DNA from: Luteibacter mycovicinus
GTDB lineage: Bacteria > Pseudomonadota > Gammaproteobacteria > Xanthomonadales > Rhodanobacteraceae
Reading direction: 5' to 3'
Assembly: GCF_000745235.1 (NCBI RefSeq)
Contig: NZ_JQNL01000001.1
Location: 2,901,001-2,965,000 of the forward strand
Length of the DNA: 64,000 nucleotides
The notes under the pieces were generated by a model. The model saw only the letters and a program-made list of their open reading frames with translations, had not been told where the DNA came from and ran no database searches. How positions within the stretch are numbered: the first letter of the stretch is position 1; each line of letters opens with the position of its first letter. Below, one piece after another: positions 8,220 through 16,489 of this stretch. A program made the translations under genes and the position numbers.

Positions 8220-9091
8220 GCCAGAGACCTTCCTATGCCGTCGGCACCGGCCTGTTCATCGTGCTCGGTTTCGCCGCGCTGGCCTACCTCGCCACGCAGA
8301 CCACGTCGGTGGCCAATTCGCATCGCGGTTCCGCCTATGAGGTGACCACGCGCTTCGTCAATGTCGGACAGCTCAAGGTCCGCGCCCCGGTGAAGGTTGC
8401 CGGCGTGCGTGTCGGCTCGGTCGACGCGATCGACCTGGTTCCGGGCAAGGAAGAGGCGAAGGTGACCCTGTCGATCGACGACAGCCACAAGGACATTCCC
8501 GATGACTCCGTGGCCACGATCTACACCAGCGGCCTGCTCGGCGACCAGTACGTCGGCCTGCAGTTCGGCCAGTCGAAGACGCCGGTCAAGGCGGGCGGTG
8601 AGCTCGCCTTCACCCGTCCGGCTCAGCAGCTGGAAGAGATGATCGGCAAGTTCTTCGGCGGCGGCAGCGCCCCCGACCGTCTGGGTGGCACCTTCCACGT
8701 GACGGGCAACTTCACCAACATCGGCGGCCTGCAGCCCGGTGCCGCGGTCAAGCTGGCCGGTGTGCCGATCGGCAGCGTCGAATCGGTGGTGGTCAAGCCC
8801 GGTTCGTCGGAAGCGACCGTGACCCTTGCGATCGACAAGCGTTACTCCCAGATACCTGACGACTCGGCCGCCGCGGTGTTCACAAGCGGTTTGATCGGTA
8901 GCCAGTATGTTGCGATCCAGCCCGGCGGCTCGCCGGAATACCTGGCTGACGGCGATGAGCTGGTGCTCACGCAGTCGGCGCTGCAGCTGGAAGATCTGAT
9001 CGGCAAGTTCCTCGTGAACGGTTCGCCGAGCGACAACAAGAACGGTTCCGCCCCGGGCGGCAACCAACCCGACAACGCCGGCAAGAAGTAA
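8216..9091 (+). CDS. mlaD: MCE-family lipid-binding protein MlaD with two MCE domains
   Basis: Substrate-binding component of the Mla transporter, anchored in the inner membrane and exposed to the periplasm. The GTG start follows AGGA. Residues 8-27 form the membrane anchor. Two related MCE domains follow: about 44-149 (VNVGQLKVRAPVKVAGVRVG ... IPDDSVATIYTSGLLGDQYV) and about 163-269 (TNIGGLQPGAAVKLAGVPIG ... IPDDSAAAVFTSGLIGSQYV). Each ends with a similar IGKF segment. The typical enterobacterial MlaD is about 183 residues with one domain; this one is 291. The tail (270-291) is polar and probably disordered. Confidence 0.94.
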   Translation: MSQRPSYAVGTGLFIVLGFAALAYLATQTTSVANSHRGSAYEVTTRFVNVGQLKVRAPVKVAGVRVGSVDAIDLVPGKEEAKVTLSIDDSHKDIPDDSVATIYTSGLLGDQYVGLQFGQSKTPVKAGGELAFTRPAQQLEEMIGKFFGGGSAPDRLGGTFHVTGNFTNIGGLQPGAAVKLAGVPIGSVESVVVKPGSSEATVTLAIDKRYSQIPDDSAAAVFTSGLIGSQYVAIQPGGSPEYLADGDELVLTQSALQLEDLIGKFLVNGSPSDNKNGSAPGGNQPDNAGKK

Positions 9092-9112
9092 GGCCGGCTC
9101 AGGAGATATCGC

Positions 9113-9793
9113 ATGCTGCGTCAGATTTCCCTCGCCATTGCCCTTGCCATCGGTACGGTCGTGGCCGCCCCCGTGCTCGCCCAGGATGCCGCTCCGGCGT
9201 CGGCCGGCCAGCAGCAGGGTCCCCAGCAGGTCGTCCAGACCATTTCCGACGACCTGGCTAAGGCCATCGAAGGGCACCAGGCCGAGCTCAAGAACGATAA
9301 GGAAAAGCTGATCGCCGTCATCGACGACACCTTCCTGCCGCATTTCGATATCGATTACGCGTCCATCCTGGTGCTGGGTCAGCACGCCAAGGAAGCCTCG
9401 CCGCAGCAGCGCGAGCGTTTCGCCAAGGCGTTCTACAACTCGATCACCCACCGTTACGCCGAGGGCCTGCTCAACTACACGCGTGGCCGGGTCAAGGTGC
9501 TGCCGTTCAACGGCGACCTGAACAAGTCGCGCACCCTGGTCCAGACCCAGGTCGTGCTCGACGACGGCAAGACCGTCTCGGTCAACTACGTGTTCCGCCA
9601 GAGCAAGACCACCGGCGACTGGAAGGCCTACGACGTTGTCATCGAAGGCATCTCGTACATCACCAACTATCGCAATCAGGTGGATGCCGAGATCAAGAAG
9701 GAAGGTCTCGACAAGCTGACCGCCGACCTGGAGCAGAAGGGTGCCGGCGCGATCGAGGAAATGAAGCAGGACACGGGCGGCGCGAACAAGTGA
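9113..9793 (+). CDS. mlaC: Periplasmic phospholipid carrier MlaC
   Basis: Soluble periplasmic shuttle that carries phospholipid between the MlaA complex in the outer membrane and MlaFEDB. The 226-residue protein has a signal peptide ending VLAQ (residue 24), a Gln-rich linker, and the Tgt2/MlaC fold with ASILVLGQHAK, RFAKAFYNSI and the C-terminal YDVVIEGISYITNYRNQ motif typical of the family. The gene follows mlaD by 21 bases with AGGAGA before the start, and its stop overlaps the mlaB start. Confidence 0.95.
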   Translation: MLRQISLAIALAIGTVVAAPVLAQDAAPASAGQQQGPQQVVQTISDDLAKAIEGHQAELKNDKEKLIAVIDDTFLPHFDIDYASILVLGQHAKEASPQQRERFAKAFYNSITHRYAEGLLNYTRGRVKVLPFNGDLNKSRTLVQTQVVLDDGKTVSVNYVFRQSKTTGDWKAYDVVIEGISYITNYRNQVDAEIKKEGLDKLTADLEQKGAGAIEEMKQDTGGANK

Positions 9794-10086
9794 GCGACAC
9801 GTCGTTCTCGCTGACGACCCCGGCGCCGGACACCCTCGCGGTGTCCGGTGATCTTACGTTCGCCACGGCCGCCGACGCCCTCCACTCGGCCCGCGCCGAG
9901 CTGGACCGCGGCAAGCAGACAGTGCTGGATCTCGGCGGCCTGTCGCACGCCGACAGCGCCGGGCTGGCCACGGTGCTGGCGTTGCTGGCGCATGCGCGGG
10001 CCCAGCGCAGGGCCATCAAGGTCGCTCGTGTCCCCGAGGGGCTGCAGGCGCTGGCGCGGGTGTCGGGCGTCGACGAGTTGTTGTGA
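9790..10086 (+). CDS. mlaB: STAS-domain protein MlaB
   Basis: A 98-residue single STAS domain, the small cytoplasmic subunit that stabilises and regulates MlaF in the transporter. The segment LDLGGLSHADSAGLATVLAL is the classic STAS helix region with Asp-Ser. It begins at GTG overlapping the mlaC stop (GTGA) and is the last gene of the operon, followed by an intrinsic terminator. Confidence 0.93.
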   Translation: MSDTSFSLTTPAPDTLAVSGDLTFATAADALHSARAELDRGKQTVLDLGGLSHADSAGLATVLALLAHARAQRRAIKVARVPEGLQALARVSGVDELL

Positions 10087-10111
10087 TGTCGTGGTTATGT
10101 CGAGCTGAGAC

Positions 10112-10131
10112 AGGCCCTTCGGGGCCTTTTT
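10112..10131 (+). terminator. Intrinsic terminator of the gmk-mla operon
   Basis: Stem AGGCCC/GGGCCT with a TTCG tetraloop is followed by five T, 25 bases after the mlaB stop. Confidence 0.85.
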
Positions 10132-10167
10132 CGTAGCTGGGCGCGCCCGATCCATAAGGGTCCAGGC

Positions 10168-10195
10168 AAAAAAAAAGGGCCCGAGGGGCCCTTTT
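10168..10195 (-). terminator. Intrinsic terminator of mlaA
   Basis: On the minus strand, directly after the mlaA stop, a 10-bp stem (AAAAGGGCCC/GGGCCCTTTT, 3-base loop) is followed by a run of nine T. It is separate from the mlaB terminator facing it. Confidence 0.85.
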
Positions 10196-10197
10196 CA

Positions 10198-11025
10198 TCA
10201 GTTGGGCTGCTGCCCGTTCTGGTTTTCCCACTTGTGCTGTTCATCCAGGAGCTTCTCGGGATCGAAGTCCTTGTCCTGGTCGAGGCCCTGCAGCTGTTCG
10301 ATCGCTTCCGCCGGCGGGTTGCCGTCGTAGATCTGGCTCAGGCGCTGCTGGCGGTAAGCGTCGCGCAGGAACACGTAGGGATCGTAGGCCGAGGCCAGGA
10401 AGCTTTCCGCGTCGATGGCGCGGGCGCGCAGGGTAATGAGATAGAGCACCGACGGGGCGTAGTACTGGCCGGCCTTGAAGTCGTGGTTACGCGACAGGTA
10501 GCTCAGCGGATCGAAGAAGTAGCTGTCGACCGGCAGACGCCAGATGTCGCGCACCGTGCTTGGACCGACGAACGGCACGACCAGGTAGTCGCCCTCGGGG
10601 ACGCCCCAGCGGGCCAGGGTCACGCCGAAATCGCTGTCGTACAGCGGCATGCCGAGCATGCTGGCCGGATCCTTGAAGCCCAGGAAGCCGATGGTCAGGT
10701 TGACCACGAAGCGGCCGGTCGTAATGACCGCCTGCTTCGGACGAGCCTGGAGCAGCTGGTTGCCGATGGTGATCGGCAGCCGGATGTTCGTATAGAAGTC
10801 GCTGACGGCCGTCCGCACCGGCGGGGTGGTGATCTTACGATAGCCGACAGCGACCGGCCGGATGATGGCCTTGTCCAGCTTGTCGTTGAAGGCGTAGACC
10901 TTCCGGTTGAACTTTTCGTTCGGATCGTCGTTTCGCGGCGGGGCGATGTGGCACGCGGCCAACAGCGCCAGCGCGGCCAGGCCGACGGCGTTACGGACGA
11001 TCCGGGGGAGGTTCATGGGGCGCAT
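10198..11025 (-). CDS. mlaA: Outer-membrane lipoprotein MlaA (VacJ)
   Basis: Removes misplaced phospholipids from the outer leaflet of the outer membrane and hands them to MlaC. The 275-residue precursor has a lipoprotein signal with lipobox LLAAC (Cys25). Family motifs follow: DPNEKFNRKVYAFND, VSDFYTNIRLPITIGNQLLQ, NLTIGFLGFKDPA and FGVTLARWGVPEGDYLVVP. The start could also be the ATG at 11016; a TACACT -10 element lies at 11062-11057. It is convergent with mlaFEDCB, whereas in E. coli mlaA lies elsewhere, so all six Mla genes are together here. The C-terminus after about 240 is Gln/Asp-rich. Confidence 0.95.
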   Translation of the reverse strand: MRPMNLPRIVRNAVGLAALALLAACHIAPPRNDDPNEKFNRKVYAFNDKLDKAIIRPVAVGYRKITTPPVRTAVSDFYTNIRLPITIGNQLLQARPKQAVITTGRFVVNLTIGFLGFKDPASMLGMPLYDSDFGVTLARWGVPEGDYLVVPFVGPSTVRDIWRLPVDSYFFDPLSYLSRNHDFKAGQYYAPSVLYLITLRARAIDAESFLASAYDPYVFLRDAYRQQRLSQIYDGNPPAEAIEQLQGLDQDKDFDPEKLLDEQHKWENQNGQQPN

Positions 11026-11134
11026 CGGAGTGACTTTGGGGGTGGGGCGATAGGATAGTGTACCGCCTGGTTTTATTATTTGCACTAATGCCCGTCCGTC
11101 CTGGTCAGAACCGCACATGATACCCCTCACCTCA

Positions 11135-11164
11135 TTGCCAGCCAACGGGGCTGACCGCTAAACT
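11135..11164 (+). promoter_or_regulatory. Predicted sigma-70 promoter for rpoZ-spoT
   Basis: TTGCCA (11135-11140) and TAAACT (11159-11164) are separated by 18 bases, 37 bases before the rpoZ start. It lies in the divergent gap with mlaA. Confidence 0.55.
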
Positions 11165-11201
11165 GCACAGTCAGAAGTGTCTTTATTGTCAAGGATTTGA
11201 A

Positions 11202-11492
11202 ATGGCCCGTATTACTGTCGAAGACTGCCTCGAGGTAGTCGACAACCGCTTTGAGCTCGTGCTCATGGCGACCAAGCGCGCCCGCCAGCTGTCCAAGGGT
11301 GCCGAACCCACGCTCGATCCGGGCAACGACAAGCCGACCGTGCTCGCCCTGCGCGAAATCGCCGATCGTCGCGTCAACGACGAAATGATCGACGAGATCG
11401 ACCGCGCCGCCCGCGAGCGCGCCGAGCGCGAAGCCCTCGAGTGGGCCGCCACGGAAGTGGACGACGACCTCTCGAAGGGTGGGGATGATTGA
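11202..11492 (+). CDS. rpoZ: RNA polymerase omega subunit
   Basis: Small subunit that helps assemble RNA polymerase and takes part in ppGpp binding. The 96-residue protein starts [20 protein letters not shown] and contains the conserved [11 protein letters not shown] and [20 protein letters not shown] precedes the start. It lies directly before spoT, the classic order, which links ppGpp synthesis to one of its binding targets. Confidence 0.97.
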   Translation: MARITVEDCLEVVDNRFELVLMATKRARQLSKGAEPTLDPGNDKPTVLALREIADRRVNDEMIDEIDRAARERAEREALEWAATEVDDDLSKGGDD

Positions 11493-11604
11493 TGATGCCG
11501 GGTCGCTGTCGGCCCAGCACTCATCTGAACGTTGCGCACGTTGACGCGCGGCTGCTGACGCCGCGCGCGGGAGGCTGCACCGGCTGACGGTGTAAGGTTC
11601 TCCC

Positions 11605-13791
11605 ATGGAAGTCATTCCCGCCAAAAAACTGACCGACGTGGTCGATGATGGCCCGGTGCCTCCCTATGTGCAGGCGCTGGAAGAGCGCGTGGGCGCTTAC
11701 CTGCCGCACGACCAGGTCATGCGCATCCGCCGCGCGTTTCTCATCGGCGCCGCCGCGCACGAGGGCCAGACGCGAAAGTCGGGTGAGCCGTACATCACGC
11801 ACCCTGTGGCCGTGGCCCACGTCCTGGCGGAGCTGGGTCTCGACGCCGAGACCATCATCGCCGCGATCCTGCACGACACCCTCGAAGACACCCGGCTTGC
11901 CCGCGAAGAGCTCGCCGGCGAATTCGGCGAGACCGTGGCGGAGCTGGTCGACGGCGTCACCAAGCTCGACAAGATGCGCTTTTCCAGTCGCCAGGAAGCC
12001 GATGCGGAAAGCTTCCGCAAGATGCTCCTGGCCATGGCGCGCGACCTGCGGGTCATCCTGATCAAGCTGTCCGACCGCCTGCACAACATGCGTACGCTGG
12101 GCGCCAAGGACGCGACCTCGCGCCGTCGTATCGCGCGCGAAACGCTCGAGATCTACGCGCCGATCGCCCAACGCCTCGGCATGAACAAGTTCAAGGCCGA
12201 ACTGCAGGACCTCGGCTTCAAGGCGCTCTACCCGGATCGCCACCGCATCATCGGCGAGCGCATCCGCGCCGCACTCGGTAACCGTCGCGAAGCGATGGCC
12301 AAGATCGAGATGGCCCTCGAAGGTCGGCTTGCCGCCGAGAAGATTCCCGGTCGTGCGGTCAGCCGGATCAAGTCGGCATGGAGCATCTATTCCAAGATGC
12401 GCGGCGACCACAAGTCGTTTGCGCAGCTGATGGACGTCTACGGCTTCCGCGTCATCACCGACAACGCCATGCACTGCTACATGGCGCTGGGCGCCGTGCA
12501 TGGGCTGTACAAGCCGGTCGACGGTCGCTTCAAGGACTTCATCGCCATTCCCAAAGGCAACGGCTACCAGTCGTTGCACACCGTGCTGCTCGGGCCCTTC
12601 GGGGCGCCGATCGAGATCCAGATCCGTACTTCGGAGATGGAGTCGGTCGCGGAGCGCGGCGTGGCGGCCCACTGGGCATACAAGTCCGATTCCGGTCCCG
12701 CCAACAGTGCCCAGGCGCGTGCACGTGAGTGGCTGTCCGCGCTGGCGGACAGCCAGGCCAACACCCCCTCAGCTTCCGAGTTCCTGGAAAACGTCAAGAT
12801 CGACCTGTTCCCGGACGAGGTCTACCTGTTTACCCCGCGCGGCGAGATTTTCTCGCTGCCGCGAAACGCGACTGCGCTGGATTTCGCTTACGCCGTGCAT
12901 ACGGATGTGGGCGACCACGCCGTCGCGGCGCGTGTGGACAAGAAACTCGTGCCGCTGCGCACGCGCCTGATTTCCGGCCAGCAGGTCGAGATCATCACGG
13001 CGCCGTCGGCGGTGCCCAACCCTGCATGGCTGGAAGCGGTGGTCACGGGCAAGGCGCGCACCGCCATTCGTCAGTACCTCAAGCATCTGCAGCATGAGGA
13101 TGCCGTGGACTTCGGTCACCGCATGCTGGATCGCGCGCTCGACGCGCGCGGCATGAGCCTCGACTCGGTGCCGGCCGCTACGCTGGATCGCTTCCTCGAA
13201 GACGCCAAGCTCAAACGCCTGGAAGAACTCCTGTCCGAGATCGCGCTGGGTAACCGGTTTGCCGACCAGGTCGCCACGCAGCTGGTCGCTCTGCTCGGAC
13301 CGGGCAAGGGCGAGCCGTCGGCGTCGTCGGAGCAGCAGCACAGCGCGGAGAAGATCCGCATCAGCGGCGCCGAGCGCGGCGTGCTCAGCTTCGGCAATTG
13401 CTGTCATCCGTTGCCGGGCGACGAAATCATCGGATTCCTTTCCTCGGGCAAGGGTATCGTCGTGCACCGGGTGGAATGCCCGAACGTGCCGGAGTTCCGC
13501 AAGACGCCCGAGCGCATCGTGGCCATCGAGTGGGATCGCGACGTGTCGGGCGACTACCGTGCCGAGCTGCGCATCGAGGTGCTCAACCGTCCCGGCGTCC
13601 TCGCCACGGTGGCCGCGGCCATCGCCGACGCCAGCTCGAACATCGAGAACGTCGAATACATCGAGCGCGATAGCACGGCCGCCACGCTGCTCTTCGCCAT
13701 CGAGGTCAAGGGACGCAAGCATCTTGCCGACGTCATGCGCCGGGTCAGGCGCACGGGTGTAGTCAGCGGCGTATACCGCCACCCCCTGTAG
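11605..13791 (+). CDS. spoT: Bifunctional (p)ppGpp synthetase/hydrolase SpoT
   Basis: Makes and degrades the stringent-response alarmone (p)ppGpp in the cytoplasm. The 728-residue chain has a complete HD hydrolase domain (His66, His90-Asp91, Glu94-Asp95), the synthetase domain with RFKD at 308-311 and IPKGNGYQSLHT, a TGS domain (about 396-455, LFPDEVYLFTPRGEIFSLP) and a C-terminal ACT domain (about 655-728). RxKD is the motif of bifunctional enzymes, as opposed to ExDD in RelA. Both activities therefore look intact. The TAG stop is formed by the first bases of a REP-like repeat. Confidence 0.96.
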   Translation: MEVIPAKKLTDVVDDGPVPPYVQALEERVGAYLPHDQVMRIRRAFLIGAAAHEGQTRKSGEPYITHPVAVAHVLAELGLDAETIIAAILHDTLEDTRLAREELAGEFGETVAELVDGVTKLDKMRFSSRQEADAESFRKMLLAMARDLRVILIKLSDRLHNMRTLGAKDATSRRRIARETLEIYAPIAQRLGMNKFKAELQDLGFKALYPDRHRIIGERIRAALGNRREAMAKIEMALEGRLAAEKIPGRAVSRIKSAWSIYSKMRGDHKSFAQLMDVYGFRVITDNAMHCYMALGAVHGLYKPVDGRFKDFIAIPKGNGYQSLHTVLLGPFGAPIEIQIRTSEMESVAERGVAAHWAYKSDSGPANSAQARAREWLSALADSQANTPSASEFLENVKIDLFPDEVYLFTPRGEIFSLPRNATALDFAYAVHTDVGDHAVAARVDKKLVPLRTRLISGQQVEIITAPSAVPNPAWLEAVVTGKARTAIRQYLKHLQHEDAVDFGHRMLDRALDARGMSLDSVPAATLDRFLEDAKLKRLEELLSEIALGNRFADQVATQLVALLGPGKGEPSASSEQQHSAEKIRISGAERGVLSFGNCCHPLPGDEIIGFLSSGKGIVVHRVECPNVPEFRKTPERIVAIEWDRDVSGDYRAELRIEVLNRPGVLATVAAAIADASSNIENVEYIERDSTAATLLFAIEVKGRKHLADVMRRVRRTGVVSGVYRHPL

Positions 13792-13855
13792 GAGCGCGCC
13801 CTGCGCGCGATGGGTTCACCGTGGGTGAGCTTTCGCACGGGGCGTGCTCCTGTAC
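13788..13855. repeat. REP-like inverted pair, GTAGGAGC family
   Basis: The arm GTAGGAGCGCGCCCTGCGCG begins at 13788 and a degenerate reverse arm (GGCGTGCTCCTGTAC) ends at 13855. It lies between spoT and ridA. The TAG within GTAGGAGC is the spoT stop codon. Related units occur at 26061, 36088, 39000, 41186, 53841 and 61987. Confidence 0.8.
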
Positions 13856-13921
13856 GTCGCTTCAGGTAGCTAGCGTGGCGCGGCGTAGATAGACTGCTGT
13901 GAATTCATCGAGGATGTATCC

Positions 13922-14305
13922 ATGACCCGCAGCACCATCGCCACCGATAAGGCTCCGTCGGCCATCGGCCCATACTCGCAGGCCGTGCGCGCCGGCAACA
14001 CGGTGTATTTCTCAGGGCAGATTCCGCTCGACCCGGCCACCGGCAATCTCGTCGAGGGCGACATCACCGTGCAGACGCGTCGCGTCTTCGACAACCTGGT
14101 CGCGGTGGCGGAAGCCGCGGGCGGCAAGCTGGCCGACATCGTCCGTGTGGGCATCTACGTCACCGATCTGGGCGACTTCGCCGCGGTGAACGCCGTGATG
14201 GCCGAATATTTCCAGCAGCCGTACCCGGCGCGCTCGACCATCCAGGTCTCGGCACTGCCCAAGGCGGCAACGGTCGAAGTCGACGCGATCCTCGTCCTGC
14301 CGTAA
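13922..14305 (+). CDS. ridA: Reactive intermediate/imine deaminase RidA
   Basis: Hydrolyses reactive enamine/imine intermediates made by PLP enzymes, protecting other enzymes. The 127-residue YjgF/YER057c/UK114 protein has the family start [12 protein letters not shown], the FSGQIPLDP loop, and the catalytic arginine in [20 protein letters not shown] precedes the start. The position between spoT and recG is conserved in many gammaproteobacteria. Confidence 0.96.
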   Translation: MTRSTIATDKAPSAIGPYSQAVRAGNTVYFSGQIPLDPATGNLVEGDITVQTRRVFDNLVAVAEAAGGKLADIVRVGIYVTDLGDFAAVNAVMAEYFQQPYPARSTIQVSALPKAATVEVDAILVLP

Positions 14306-14321
14306 GGGCGCCGTCATTCCC

Positions 14322-16442
14322 GTGGCCCGTCGCGCAACGCCGATCACCGCTGCCGTTCCGGTGGCGGACCCCGGGCGTGCGCCGCTGACATCGCTCGGCG
14401 GCGTCGGGCCGGCGCTTGCCGAGACCTTGCGCAAGCTCGGCCTTCGCGAAGTGCAGGACCTCTGGTTCCATCTGCCTTTGCGTTACGAGGACCGCACCAC
14501 GGTCGTGCCGATCGCCGATCTGCGCCCGGGCGATCGCGCCCAGGTCGAGGGTGTCGTCGAGCATGTCGAGCGCGGCTTTCGCTTTCGTCCGCAACTGAAG
14601 GTGATTATCGGCGACGACTCCGGTCGTCCGTTGTTGCTGCGCTTCTTCCACTTTCGCAAGTCGCAGGTCGATCAGCTGCCGAAGGGCGCGCGCCTGCTGT
14701 GCTTCGGTGAAGTGCGCCAGGGCCCGCAAGGGCTGGAGATCGTCCATCCGCAGTACCAGCGCATCGAGACCGACGAACCCGTCCTCATGGACGAGCGGCT
14801 GACCCCGGTGTATCCGACGACGGAAGGACTCGGGCCGCGTCGCCTCGCCAGCGTCATCGCCCGTGCGCTGGCGCACCTGCCGACCGACGATCGTCTGGAA
14901 CTGATCCCCGAGGATATCGGCCGGCCGGCGGGGCTGACGTCGCTGCGCGACGCGCTGTCCTACGTGCATCGCCCCCCCACGGATGTCGATCTGCGGCAGC
15001 TGGAGGAAGGGCGGCATCCGGCGCAACAGCGGCTCGCCTTCGAGGAGTTGCTGACCCAGCACCTGACGTTGCGCCGCATGCGTGCGGCGGTGAAAGAACG
15101 CAAGGCGCCCGCGCTGAAAAGCGCGGGCACACTGAAGGATCGTCTGCTCGCCGCGCTTCCGTTCGCGCTGACCGGTGCGCAGACGCGCGTGTCGAAGGAA
15201 GTCGCGCGCGACCTGTCGCGTGCCCATCCCATGCTGCGACTCGTGCAGGGCGATGTCGGCAGCGGCAAGACGGTCGTTGCCGCGCTGGCCGCGGTCGCCG
15301 CCGTCGAGAGCGGTTACCAGGTCGCCCTGATGGCGCCGACCGAACTGCTTGCCGAGCAGCATCTTCGTAACTTCCGTGCATGGCTCGAGCCCCTCGGTCT
15401 CGAAGTGGAATGGATGGCCGGCAAGGTGCAGGGCAAGGCGCGCAAGAGCGCGCTGTCACGCGCGGCGGAGGGCCACGCCCATGTCGTGGTCGGCACGCAC
15501 GCACTCATGCAGGAAGGCGTCGCGTTCAGGAAACTCGGCCTGGTGATCGTCGACGAGCAGCACCGCTTCGGTGTGCATCAGCGGCTCGCTCTGCGCGACA
15601 AGGGCGCCGAGGGCTCGCTCATTCCGCACCAGCTCGTACTTACCGCCACACCGATCCCGCGTACGCTGGCGATGAGCGCGTACGCCGATCTCGACGTGTC
15701 GTCCATCGACGAACTGCCACCCGGACGCACGCCGGTGCAGACCGTCGCGATCTCGAACGAGCGTCGCTACGAGGTCATGGAGCGCATCCATGCGGCCTGC
15801 ATGCAGGGCAGGCAGGTCTACTGGGTCTGCACGTTGATCGAAGAGTCCGAGCAGCTGAACGCGCAAGCCGCCGAGGTGGCGCACGCGGAGCTGACGACCG
15901 GCCTTCCCGATCTGGCCGTGGGCCTGATTCATGGACGCATGAAGCCGAAGGAGAAACAGGCGGTGATGGATGCGTTCAAGGCCGGCGAACTTGCCGTGCT
16001 GGTCGCCACCACCGTCATCGAGGTGGGCGTCGACGTGCCCAACGCCAGCCTCATGGTCATCGAGAACAGTGAGCGCCTCGGTCTCGCCCAGCTGCATCAG
16101 CTGCGCGGGCGCGTGGGTCGTGGCGCCATCGCATCCAATTGCGTGCTGCTCTATCAGACACCGCTGTCGCGTCTGGCGAAAGAGCGACTACAGGTGATGC
16201 GTGAGACCAACGACGGGTTTCGCATCGCCGAAAAGGATCTGGAACTGCGTGGCCCCGGTGAAGTACTGGGCACGCGTCAGACGGGCCAGCTGCAGTTCCG
16301 CATAGCCGACCTCACCCGTGACGGTCATCTCATGCCCGAAGTGCAGCGGGTCGCCGAAGCCATGATGAAAGATCATCCCGCGCGTTGTGAGAGGCTCATC
16401 GCACGCTGGGTCGGCGACGCGGCGCGTTACGTCGACGCCTGA
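14322..16442 (+). CDS. recG: ATP-dependent DNA helicase RecG
   Basis: Branch-migration helicase that remodels stalled forks and Holliday junctions. The 706-residue protein has an N-terminal wedge/OB region (about 1-200), Walker A GDVGSGKT at 310-317, the DEQH box at 411-414, motif III VLTATPIPRTLAMS, and the C-terminal helicase half with IEVGVDVPNASLMVIE and QLRGRVGRG. The start is GTG, 16 bases after ridA. Length and motif order match the family. Confidence 0.97.
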   Translation: MARRATPITAAVPVADPGRAPLTSLGGVGPALAETLRKLGLREVQDLWFHLPLRYEDRTTVVPIADLRPGDRAQVEGVVEHVERGFRFRPQLKVIIGDDSGRPLLLRFFHFRKSQVDQLPKGARLLCFGEVRQGPQGLEIVHPQYQRIETDEPVLMDERLTPVYPTTEGLGPRRLASVIARALAHLPTDDRLELIPEDIGRPAGLTSLRDALSYVHRPPTDVDLRQLEEGRHPAQQRLAFEELLTQHLTLRRMRAAVKERKAPALKSAGTLKDRLLAALPFALTGAQTRVSKEVARDLSRAHPMLRLVQGDVGSGKTVVAALAAVAAVESGYQVALMAPTELLAEQHLRNFRAWLEPLGLEVEWMAGKVQGKARKSALSRAAEGHAHVVVGTHALMQEGVAFRKLGLVIVDEQHRFGVHQRLALRDKGAEGSLIPHQLVLTATPIPRTLAMSAYADLDVSSIDELPPGRTPVQTVAISNERRYEVMERIHAACMQGRQVYWVCTLIEESEQLNAQAAEVAHAELTTGLPDLAVGLIHGRMKPKEKQAVMDAFKAGELAVLVATTVIEVGVDVPNASLMVIENSERLGLAQLHQLRGRVGRGAIASNCVLLYQTPLSRLAKERLQVMRETNDGFRIAEKDLELRGPGEVLGTRQTGQLQFRIADLTRDGHLMPEVQRVAEAMMKDHPARCERLIARWVGDAARYVDA

Positions 16443-16489
16443 CGGACTCATGCTAGAGTCGGAGCTTCCTTTAAGGGGAGGCAGGGTGC

